NCBI GenBank assembly: GCA_009784445.1
Contig: WRBQ01000025.1
Location: 1 to 32,987, forward strand
Direction: 5' to 3'
Length of the DNA stretch: 32,987 bases
Origin: Oscillospiraceae bacterium
Lineage (GTDB): Bacteria; Bacillota; Clostridia; Oscillospirales; Acutalibacteraceae
Shown here: positions 1 to 5,624 of the stretch, in pieces
Layout of the letters: each line of letters opens with the position of its first letter
Position numbering within the stretch: position 1 is the first letter of the stretch
The notes under the pieces: generated by a model
What the model saw: the letters and a program-made list of their open reading frames with translations, nothing else
Databases searched by the model: none
Told to the model about the DNA's origin: nothing
Made by a program: the position numbers and the translations under genes

Positions 1-365
1 AGCTTCCGCAACGCCTCAAACCTGTGGTTGCCGTCGTTGAGCTCATATCGACCATCTAGCTCATTGATAATCAACGGCGGCATGTCCCATTTGCCGGTTT
101 TGTATTTCTTCGCAATCGCATCAACATTCGCATGAAACGGCGCAGCGGGAATCGTCCACTTTAAGTCTTCTTCCGGGCCGCAGCAACGCGCAAACAGATT
201 CAAGTCCATCAAGCGCGGGGCTGCGTAAATGCGAGGTTCAAGCTTCAGCCCATCTAAAAATTCCCGGTTGCCGCCCTCGTTGCACAAAAACAAGTGCAGC
301 CATTCCTCCAGCCGTTCAGCTTGCGCAAATGCAATGGCGGATGTTGTTGTGGGTTTATATTTCAT
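1..365 (-). CDS. ParB/sulfiredoxin-like nuclease-fold protein (3' end cut by window)
   Basis: The reading frame starts at ATG 365 after an AAGGAGG site 7 nt upstream and runs off the window edge after 121 residues. Near its visible end it reads MPPLIINELDGRYELNDGNH followed by RFEAL; the DGNHR at about residues 111-115 is the signature of the ParB-N/sulfiredoxin fold, where it binds nucleotide. The first ~90 residues are not recognisable. It begins 2 bp after the stop of the AviRa-like methyltransferase, so it is the third gene of the tcdA operon. Stand-alone ParB-like proteins of this size are often nucleotide-binding or modification proteins rather than partition factors; the actual role is unknown. 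The fold call is fairly good, the function is not. Confidence 0.75.
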   Translation of the reverse strand, partial: MKYKPTTTSAIAFAQAERLEEWLHLFLCNEGGNREFLDGLKLEPRIYAAPRLMDLNLFARCCGPEEDLKWTIPAAPFHANVDAIAKKYKTGKWDMPPLIINELDGRYELNDGNHRFEALRK

Positions 366-367
366 CG

Positions 368-1081
368 TTAATCCTCCTTGCGCAGCAATTCTATTTTTCG
401 CTTGCCGATCAATTGCTTGCGCAACCTTCGATAGCTTGGGTTGGTGATTTTCTGGCGCTTATCGCTGCAAATGGCCACAATCGCATTGTCGCTTAGCACA
501 GGGATAATCGAATCCAACAGTTTATCCACCGCAAATGCGCTGCCTTGCGACCAAGCCGCCAGATTCCCATAGGGCACGTCCGCAAACACAATGTCTGCTT
601 TGAAATTCGCTGCGTTCAATGCCGTTGCATTCATTATGTCTGCGGAAAAAACAGTGCAATCCATCGGTATGGCTTGCAACTTTTCTTTAAAATATTCCAC
701 GCTTTGCAACGCGTCCGCATGCGATTGCTTGCCGAATTCGCCATGGATGCGCTCAAGCTGCGTTTGGCGCTGTGCTAAACCCTGCGCTGTGAGCAAACGC
801 AGATTTTCTTGGGCGAGAGTAACAGCTTCCTCGGCAATATCCGACGCATAAATGGCAGAGATTTGCTCGCCGCACAAGAAGCCCAAAGCGGTCAACAAAT
901 ACGCCCCGCCGCAACATGGGTCATACAACACAGCGTTGGACTTGCCAGTCATCTCTAGGCAAGTCAGATAAATTTCGCCCGCGAGCCTAACCGGAAAGTT
1001 GGGATAGCCAGTGCGATGAACAATCACTCGCCCGCTTGCATAATGCGCAAAGCTTTGGTTTTCGATAAATTTATAAGTCAC
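368..1081 (-). CDS. AviRa-like 23S rRNA (guanine-N1) methyltransferase
   Basis: A 237-residue protein matching the AviRa family in order and spacing of motifs as I know them. An N-terminal RTGYPNFPVRLAGEIY segment (residues 23-38) is followed by SAM motif I DPCCGGAYLLTALGFL (54-69), then ASDIAEEAV (79-87) and the catalytic-region motif DVPYGN (168-173). AviRa of the avilamycin producer methylates G2535 of 23S rRNA and lowers sensitivity to orthosomycins. Whether this homologue gives resistance or is a housekeeping rRNA methylase is not known. The start is GTG at 1081, overlapping the end of tcdA by 11 bp with a GAGGG site inside tcdA, which suggests translational coupling. Length agrees with the family (about 250 residues). 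Confidence 0.82.
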   Translation of the reverse strand: MTYKFIENQSFAHYASGRVIVHRTGYPNFPVRLAGEIYLTCLEMTGKSNAVLYDPCCGGAYLLTALGFLCGEQISAIYASDIAEEAVTLAQENLRLLTAQGLAQRQTQLERIHGEFGKQSHADALQSVEYFKEKLQAIPMDCTVFSADIMNATALNAANFKADIVFADVPYGNLAAWSQGSAFAVDKLLDSIIPVLSDNAIVAICSDKRQKITNPSYRRLRKQLIGKRKIELLRKED

Positions 1082-1829
1082 TGGTTAGCCCTCTGATGAC
1101 CTCGCCCGCAAGAATGAGCCCCGCCACGCTGGGCACAAAGGCCACGCTGCCGGGAATCGCCCTGCGGTGCGTGCATTTGCGCGATACATCCGGCGGGCAA
1201 ACGCAGTTGGCACGGCAGCTGGTGCGCACATCCTCCTCGGGAGTAGCGGGCGGCTCTTGGGAATACACCACCTTCAAGCTGCCCACGCCTCGTTTGCGCA
1301 GTTCGTTGCGCATCACACGCGCAAGCGGACAAAAGCTGGTGGAAAAAATATCGGCAACCTCAAAGGCCGAGGCGTCCAGCTTGTTGCCCGCGCCCATGCA
1401 GGCGATGATCGGCACACCAAGCCCAAACGCCCGCTCGGCCAAATGCAGCTTTGCGCTCATGGTGTCCACCGCGTCGACGATGTAGTCATAGCAAGTCAGG
1501 TCGATTTCGTCGGCATTTTCGGGCAAATAGAACATCTGGTGCGTGTTGACCACGCAATCGGGGTTGATTTCATGCACGCGTGCGGCGGCGGCGTCCACTT
1601 TGTAGTGCCCCACGGTGGCGTGGGTGGCATGCAGCTGCCGGTTGATGTTGGTGATGCAAATGCGGTCGTCGTCGAACAGGTCGAGTGTGCCCACACCGCT
1701 GCGGGCAAGGGCCTCCACGGCGTAGCCACCCACGCCGCCGATGCCGAACACGGCAACACGCGCGCGGGTGAGTTTATTCATTCCGTCCTCGCCGAGGAGG
1801 ATTTGGGTGCGGCTGAATTGGTTGAGCAT
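1071..1829 (-). CDS. tcdA: tRNA threonylcarbamoyladenosine dehydratase (TcdA/YgdL, ThiF-MoeB-HesA family)
   Basis: E1-like enzyme that activates the carboxyl of t6A37 with ATP to form cyclic t6A in ANN-decoding tRNAs. Visible features of the 252-residue protein are the nucleotide-binding GIGGVGG (29-35), the E1-family DDDRICITNINRQ (53-65), the conserved CMGAGNKLD (144-152), PLARVMRNELRKRGV (168-182) and a cysteine-rich SCRANCVCPPD (204-214). The start is ATG 1829, chosen because AAAGGAG lies just upstream; a longer frame to 1889 would run into the repeat element. It is the first gene of a three-gene minus-strand operon. No clear sigma-A promoter is visible between it and hisI, so transcription may begin inside or beyond the repeat. 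Confidence 0.93.
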   Translation of the reverse strand: MLNQFSRTQILLGEDGMNKLTRARVAVFGIGGVGGYAVEALARSGVGTLDLFDDDRICITNINRQLHATHATVGHYKVDAAAARVHEINPDCVVNTHQMFYLPENADEIDLTCYDYIVDAVDTMSAKLHLAERAFGLGVPIIACMGAGNKLDASAFEVADIFSTSFCPLARVMRNELRKRGVGSLKVVYSQEPPATPEEDVRTSCRANCVCPPDVSRKCTHRRAIPGSVAFVPSVAGLILAGEVIRGLTSDL

Positions 1830-1847
1830 GGTATTCTCCTTTGTTTT

Positions 1848-2057
1848 GTCGCTCCGCGAGCCTTCCTCAGTCAACGCGCCAAGCGACATAAAGACGCAAG
1901 ACTTGTTCGCGGTGACAGCTCCTTCCCAAGGAAGGAGCCGCTCAGGAACGGTGCGTTGATTAAAGTTACGATGTCGTTATCCGCTTAAACCTCCAAGCTC
2001 CTTCCTCGGGAAGGAGCTCCCGACCTCGGGGAGGGTGAGGAAGGTTCGCGGAGCGAC
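1848..2057. repeat. MITE-like element with terminal inverted repeats and internal palindromes
   Basis: The ends 1848-1869 and 2036-2057 are 22-bp inverted repeats with one mismatch (GTCGCTCCGCGAGCCTTCC and its complement). Inside are two near-identical hairpins, 1918-1938 and 1997-2017, each with the 9-bp stem GCTCCTTCC/GGAAGGAGC and a 3-base loop. No transposase is encoded and no target duplication is evident. Such non-autonomous palindromic elements are frequently interspersed in clostridial genomes (general knowledge). It sits directly before the ribosome-binding site of tcdA, so it forms part of that gene's leader or supplies or blocks its promoter. Confidence 0.75.
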
Positions 2058-2114
2058 GCAATCCACACCGAGCACCTTCGTCACGGCTATTCTGTGAAGG
2101 GGTGATACTCGAAA

Positions 2115-2501
2115 CTAGACAAACGCTAACCCATCCCCCTCCACCCGCCGATAATAACACCCCCGCCGCGGCTGGCCATCGTCACCCTTGGTGTGGCACA
2201 TGCCCCCACCATTCGGCCGCACGAGATAAACCAAGGAGTTCTGCTCGCAGTTCACGCGGATCTCCAGCACCGCAAAGGTGTTGCCGCTGCCCGCACCCTT
2301 GTGCCACAGCTCGTTGCGGCTGGTGGACCACAGCACAAGCTCGCCTGTGCGCTGGGTAGCACGCAGGGCTTGTTCGTTGGTGTAGGCGATGAGAATCACC
2401 TCATGGGTGGTGCTATCCTGCACTGCCACGGGGATGACCCCCTGCGCGGTGTTGAGCTTGGTGAAGTCCAGTTGCAGGGCGGTAGTTTCTTCGATGTTCA
2501 T
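2115..2501 (-). CDS. hisI: phosphoribosyl-AMP cyclohydrolase
   Basis: A 128-residue protein catalysing ring opening of phosphoribosyl-AMP, the third step of histidine biosynthesis, in the cytoplasm. The family core reads LWSTSRNELWHKGAGSGN (57-74), equivalent to the usual S-R-..-LW-KGE-SG-N. The three metal/catalytic cysteines are present as C85 (VNCEQN), C102 (GGMCHT) and C115 (RRGCYY). It is the single-domain form, without a fused HisE. ATG 2501 overlaps the TGA of the preceding membrane-protein gene as ATGA, with GAGGAA upstream, so it is translationally coupled to an apparently unrelated gene. No other his genes are in the window. Confidence 0.93.
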   Translation of the reverse strand: MNIEETTALQLDFTKLNTAQGVIPVAVQDSTTHEVILIAYTNEQALRATQRTGELVLWSTSRNELWHKGAGSGNTFAVLEIRVNCEQNSLVYLVRPNGGGMCHTKGDDGQPRRGCYYRRVEGDGLAFV

Positions 2502-3316
2502 GTTAGTTCCTCACTTTTCGGCCACTGATTCAAAAACTCACGAGCTTTCGCAACATAACGGGTTGTGTTTCCGTTTTCTATCACGTAATTAAACGCTTTC
2601 TCTGCTTCCTCAAAACGCTCAACGTGCAAATAGATTCGACCCAGATGATATTGAGCGACAACTTTGCCGAACAAGTTTTTTTCTCTATCGAATTGGATTA
2701 AGTACCATTGTTCTGCACCTGCATAATCTCCTTTTGCGATATTAATCAGAAATTGTTTGTCTATGTAATAATTGTAATGCGCATCATACTGTTGCTTTGG
2801 AAATTTTTCGTTTTTCAATATTTCAAGCATATTGTTAAGCATGATTTCTGCGTTTGTAATGTCGTCCGTATTTAAAAAATAAGAACAAAAATTGTTATAG
2901 TAAGCCCATTTGTTGATAATTCCTGCTCTGTTATCTGAAAAATTATTCTGAATACTGATGGTTTCTAAAATACGCCTTGCTTTTTGCATGTCTCCGCTTA
3001 TTAAATAACCAGTGCTTACATTCAACAACAATATGGTGCTTATGTCTCCAGTTCGTCTATTCAAGATTTTCTCAAGTTTTTCAATATAACCATGTGGGTT
3101 ACATTTTTTCGTTAATGTGTCGTCAATCTCATGGTTGAGTTTTTCTGCATATCTTCCTGCAATAACTGCAGAAAGAAGAACCAAGAATAACCAAACAAAA
3201 AATGCTGGCAAGGGGCGCACCAATTCAGTCACCAAGATAAGCGTTATCAACGTAAGAGCACTTAAAATTGTCAATCCAATAAACAGAAATTTAGTGCGCC
3301 TGAACACATAAATCAT
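2498..3316 (-). CDS. membrane protein with TPR-like repeats, AT-rich
   Basis: A 272-residue protein with two predicted membrane helices (about 10-30 and 37-54) followed by a long soluble helical part. Segments such as DYAGAEQWYLIQFDREKN and AQYHLGRIYLHVERFEEAEK look like tetratricopeptide repeats. The start at ATG 3316 is preferred because AAAGGAGA lies 8-9 nt upstream. An in-frame GTG at 3358 overlaps the stop of the upstream methyltransferase but has only a weak ribosome site. The gene is visibly more AT-rich than both neighbours, suggesting a different origin. Function is unknown; TPRs imply protein-protein contact at the inner face of the membrane. Confidence 0.8.
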   Translation of the reverse strand: MIYVFRRTKFLFIGLTILSALTLITLILVTELVRPLPAFFVWLFLVLLSAVIAGRYAEKLNHEIDDTLTKKCNPHGYIEKLEKILNRRTGDISTILLLNVSTGYLISGDMQKARRILETISIQNNFSDNRAGIINKWAYYNNFCSYFLNTDDITNAEIMLNNMLEILKNEKFPKQQYDAHYNYYIDKQFLINIAKGDYAGAEQWYLIQFDREKNLFGKVVAQYHLGRIYLHVERFEEAEKAFNYVIENGNTTRYVAKAREFLNQWPKSEELT

Positions 3317-3354
3317 ATGACCTGTCTCCTTTTTTGTAGTCCCATTCATAAAAA

Positions 3355-4128
3355 TCACTTCATCCCCAGCCGCAGCCGATAGGAAAAGATAATCTCAAAC
3401 TGCGCGGAACAGTGCGTGCGCACCACGTCACAAAAGGCATCGATGGCAGATTGCAGTGCCGCATCTTCTTTGCGTGCGTCTTGAACCGCGCCTTGGCTGA
3501 GCGCCAGATCAATCATGCGCTGCGGCGTGCAGACTTCCGCGCTGTGGCACACGATTTCGCGTACAAACCCAAACTTGCCGAACTCACGAAAACGCCGGAT
3601 ATAGCTGCTTTTTTCATGTTGCACCACACCACGCGGTTTGTCCAGTTGCAGGCATTGATGATGCAGCGCGGCAAAGGCTTGCTCCACCTGCCAGTGCACC
3701 GCCGGCGGCCAGTCACAGTCATATACCGCAAGCACGCCGCCGGGCTTGAGAATGCGCCAAACCTCCTCAAGCGTGCTGTCGATGTCCATCCAGTGAAAAG
3801 CCTGCGAAATAGTCACGATGTCGGCGCATGCGTCGGGCAAGCCGGTTTCGTTGGAATAGCCCGCACGGTACTCAATGTTTTCACCGGGCAGTGCGGCGGC
3901 GCGCATGTCATCGTTCGGCTCAATGCCGATGATTTGCGCTGCTGTGCCCTGCCAAATTTGCGTGCTCAGCCCGGTGCCGCTGCCGAGGTCCACGACCACT
4001 TGCGGCGCGGGTGCGTAGAGCATGATGCTTTGCTTGAGGATAGCGGGCGGCACGGGTCGCGCGGTGCTGTAGACATCCGTGAAGCCGTTCCAGCGGTCGA
4101 TGTTCGCTTGATTGACGGGCTTGTCCAT
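3355..4128 (-). CDS. class I SAM-dependent methyltransferase (Methyltransf_11 type)
   Basis: A 257-residue Rossmann-fold methyltransferase. Motif I is VVDLGSGTGLSTQIW (45-59), the acidic end of strand 2 is GIEPNDDM (68-75), and the family marker SQAFHWMD occurs after strand 4, followed by RILKPGGVLAVYDCDWPP. These identify the family but not the substrate; relatives act on small molecules such as carboxylates or quinones. ATG 4128 has a GGAGG site 5 nt before it and follows a strong promoter at 4157-4185. A longer frame to 4191 crosses that promoter and is not used. It is the first gene of a unit continuing into the membrane protein and hisI. Confidence 0.88.
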   Translation of the reverse strand: MDKPVNQANIDRWNGFTDVYSTARPVPPAILKQSIMLYAPAPQVVVDLGSGTGLSTQIWQGTAAQIIGIEPNDDMRAAALPGENIEYRAGYSNETGLPDACADIVTISQAFHWMDIDSTLEEVWRILKPGGVLAVYDCDWPPAVHWQVEQAFAALHHQCLQLDKPRGVVQHEKSSYIRRFREFGKFGFVREIVCHSAEVCTPQRMIDLALSQGAVQDARKEDAALQSAIDAFCDVVRTHCSAQFEIIFSYRLRLGMK

Positions 4129-4156
4129 GGTGACCTCCTGCGTGTGTATTGTATAT

Positions 4157-4185
4157 AGTATAATGCAATGCGTAAAAAAAGTCAA
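4157..4185 (-). promoter_or_regulatory. sigma-A promoter for the 4128 methyltransferase unit
   Basis: On the minus strand, -35 TTGACT (4180-4185), a 17-bp spacer and -10 TATACT (4157-4162). The -35 box begins inside the 3' flank of the terminator of the upstream gene, so termination and re-initiation are packed together. Confidence 0.82.
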
Positions 4186-4209
4186 CCCCACCGTGTACTT
4201 GGTGGGGTT
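4174..4209 (-). terminator. rho-independent terminator of the glycosyltransferase-like gene
   Basis: A 9-bp perfect stem AACCCCACC/GGTGGGGTT (4184-4192 with 4201-4209) and 8-base loop, followed on the minus strand by GAC and seven T (4174-4180). It lies 5 bp after the stop at 4214. Confidence 0.82.
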
Positions 4210-4213
4210 TGGT

Positions 4214-5035
4214 TTACTGTTGCGCCGTGAGCCGTTGCAAGATTTTCTTCAGTTCGTCGTCCACGTGATATTTTTGCTCGGAAATCAAGTGCGCATAGCC
4301 GATTTCCTTCGCCCTTTGGTGTTGGTTGAACCCATCGCATATGCATTCCACCGAAAAGCCATGCTGCCTGCAAAGCTGAAACAACACCCATTGTTCCGCA
4401 ACTAGGTCTGGGATACAATATTTTTCGTGCAGGCCGGGCGGCTGTTTTCGGTCAAGCTCGTGGGTTATCTTCCAATATAGCTCAAGCCATTTGTCTTTGA
4501 GCTGCTGGTTATTCAAGCGCACCAACCCGCAATTGTAAGCCTCCACACTTCTGCGCGCCCGCTTCATGTCAAGGTGGCCGGAAATATCTACGCGGCCTTG
4601 GTCAAACACAAATTTCTTATTGGGGGCATAAACCCCAAAGGCATCTTCTGTGCTTTGCACAACTAGGTCTTTTTTGCTGCCAAACACAATGTCGCGGCAT
4701 TTTGCGCCTTTAATCCACGCATCCAAGTCCAAGTGGCATGAGCCGAGTGGTTCGTGTTGCATGGCAATTATTTTGCCGCTTGCCCAAAACTGCGCGTCAA
4801 TATCATGCTCGTTGAGCGTTAAATACACTTCATCATAGGGAACATGCTGGAACAACTTTGCACCATAGTCATCTGTGTGCAGCACAATTTCTAGGCCAAG
4901 ACGTTTGGCGGCAATCACCCCAATGGTGGTGAAAAGCAAGGTGGATTCAAGTTGCTTGCGCACTGGCTGGCCATATCGTTTTTGCAACAGCGGCTTGCTC
5001 CAAAAGCTATGGAATACTCTCGATTTCGCTAACAT
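4214..5035 (-). CDS. glycosyltransferase-like protein (DUF6734-like)
   Basis: A 273-residue protein starting with SRVFHSFWSKPLL, then LLFTTIGVIAAKRLGLEIVLHTDDYG, followed by LFQHVPYDEVY, IIAMQ, HLDLDAWIKGA, FDQGRVDISG and YNCGLVRLNN. This order (a lost-sight-of HTDxxG, a DLD, and a late NCG segment) resembles uncharacterised nucleotide-sugar transferase-like proteins often annotated DUF6734; I recognise it only at that level. There is no signal peptide or membrane segment. ATG 5035 lies 29 bp inside the preceding small gene, with AGGAGA 8 nt upstream encoded by that gene's codons, so it is translationally coupled. Context suggests it modifies the two small proteins before it or the structure they belong to (inference). 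Confidence 0.7.
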   Translation of the reverse strand: MLAKSRVFHSFWSKPLLQKRYGQPVRKQLESTLLFTTIGVIAAKRLGLEIVLHTDDYGAKLFQHVPYDEVYLTLNEHDIDAQFWASGKIIAMQHEPLGSCHLDLDAWIKGAKCRDIVFGSKKDLVVQSTEDAFGVYAPNKKFVFDQGRVDISGHLDMKRARRSVEAYNCGLVRLNNQQLKDKWLELYWKITHELDRKQPPGLHEKYCIPDLVAEQWVLFQLCRQHGFSVECICDGFNQHQRAKEIGYAHLISEQKYHVDDELKKILQRLTAQQ

Positions 5036-5231
5036 CCCTAAAATCTCCTATAAAAAAATCTCCTATGCCCTGCGGGTTAAGGTATGGAGTATATGGCGTA
5101 TAGGGTATGTATGGGCCGACGCCGCCTGCGCGGTTGAATCCCAGCAAACCCATTAACATTACAATGCCCAGCATTGCGTTCATCGTGTTGGTGGCGTTTT
5201 GGTTGCCAATGCCGAAACAATTCCTTGCCAT
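5007..5231 (-). CDS. small hydrophobic / Pro-Tyr protein with conserved C-terminal tag
   Basis: A 74-residue protein with three parts: MARNCFGIGNQN at the N-terminus; a hydrophobic helix AMLGIVMLMGLLGF (about 19-32); and a Pro-Tyr stretch GPYIPYTPYTPYLNP (about 39-53). It ends in FFIGDFRDVSEIESIP (59-74). That C-terminus recurs in the gene just upstream, FFIGDFTDFSEVEHLP, although the rest of the two proteins is unrelated. The tag is encoded by different synonymous codons in the two genes, so it is conserved as protein. The start ATG 5231 has GGAGG 5 nt upstream; it begins 12 bp after the upstream stop. The style is that of small spore-coat-like proteins, but no named family is recognised. 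Confidence 0.75.
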   Translation of the reverse strand: MARNCFGIGNQNATNTMNAMLGIVMLMGLLGFNRAGGVGPYIPYTPYTPYLNPQGIGDFFIGDFRDVSEIESIP

Positions 5232-5243
5232 ATATACCTCCGA

Positions 5244-5492
5244 TCAAACATTACGCTGCGGCAGGTGTTCAACTTCGCTAAAGTCCGTGAAATCGCCAAT
5301 GAAAAAATTTGCCCCGCCACCGTAGCCGCCATAGTAAGGACCGGGACGCGGCGGCCAAACTGGCTGCTGACCGCGTGGGGGGCCGCCATAGCATGGCGCA
5401 CACGGCTTGCACGGCCCAAAGCAGTGGCCAATGTGCATGCACTCCCACGGTGTGCACGGCATGCAGGCACAATTACTCCAATTGAAGTGCAT
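5244..5492 (-). CDS. cysteine-rich small protein with conserved C-terminal tag, coat-like
   Basis: An 82-residue protein with eight cysteines in its first 34 residues (C8, C10, C13, C18, C24, C28, C31, C34; e.g. NCACMPC, GPCKPCAPC). Next come a Pro/Gly/Tyr-rich linker (PPRGQQPVWPPRPGPYYGG) and the tag NFFIGDFTDFSEVEHLP (about 62-78). ATG 5492 is chosen because GAGGGGGAG lies 8 nt upstream; a GTG three codons earlier would sit on top of that site. It is the first gene of a three-gene unit (this, the 5231 gene, the glycosyltransferase-like gene). Cys-rich, Gly/Pro/Tyr-rich small proteins are typical of cross-linked spore-surface layers; a cysteine-rich peptide natural product is the alternative. 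Confidence 0.75.
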   Translation of the reverse strand: MHFNWSNCACMPCTPWECMHIGHCFGPCKPCAPCYGGPPRGQQPVWPPRPGPYYGGYGGGANFFIGDFTDFSEVEHLPQRNV

Positions 5493-5538
5493 GGGTAACA
5501 CTCCCCCTCGTTTGGAATTGGGTATAAACCCTGTAGTT

Positions 5539-5567
5539 TATCTTATGCGGCGGCGTAACAAGCGGTT
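5539..5567 (-). promoter_or_regulatory. putative sigma-K-type sporulation promoter
   Basis: On the minus strand, AACC (5564-5567), 16 bp, then CATAAGATA (5539-5547). This fits the Bacillus/Clostridium sigma-K consensus mACm-N16-CATAnnnTA exactly. It lies about 50 bp upstream of the cysteine-rich gene, and no sigma-A promoter with good boxes is visible there. The consensus is short, so a chance match is possible. Confidence 0.45.
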
Positions 5568-5570
5568 CCA

Positions 5571-5606
5571 AAACAAAAACCACGCACCCACAAACGTGAA
5601 TGCGTG
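5571..5606 (-). terminator. rho-independent terminator of the EF-G-like gene
   Basis: Minus-strand stem CACGCATTCAC/GTGGGTGCGTG (5596-5606 with 5581-5591, two G-T pairs), loop GTTT, then GTTTTTGTTT. It begins 19 bp after the stop at 5625. The loop, 3' arm and T-run are identical to those of the fucO terminator at 20110-20141. Confidence 0.85.
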
Positions 5607-5624
5607 ATGGTATTTTGTTCAGGG

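Noticed and set aside
1167-1988. 273-codon open frame on the plus strand
   Set aside because: Antisense of tcdA and running into the repeat element; no domain or ribosome site.
1966-2160. 64-codon frame across the repeat (reads PHPPRGRELLPEEGAWRF)
   Set aside because: This peptide is a typical translation of clostridial interspersed palindromes, not a protein.
5244-5492. Classical lantibiotic or other named peptide-antibiotic precursor
   Set aside because: The cysteines are in the N-terminal part and the conserved part is C-terminal; no modification, protease or ABC export gene is adjacent.
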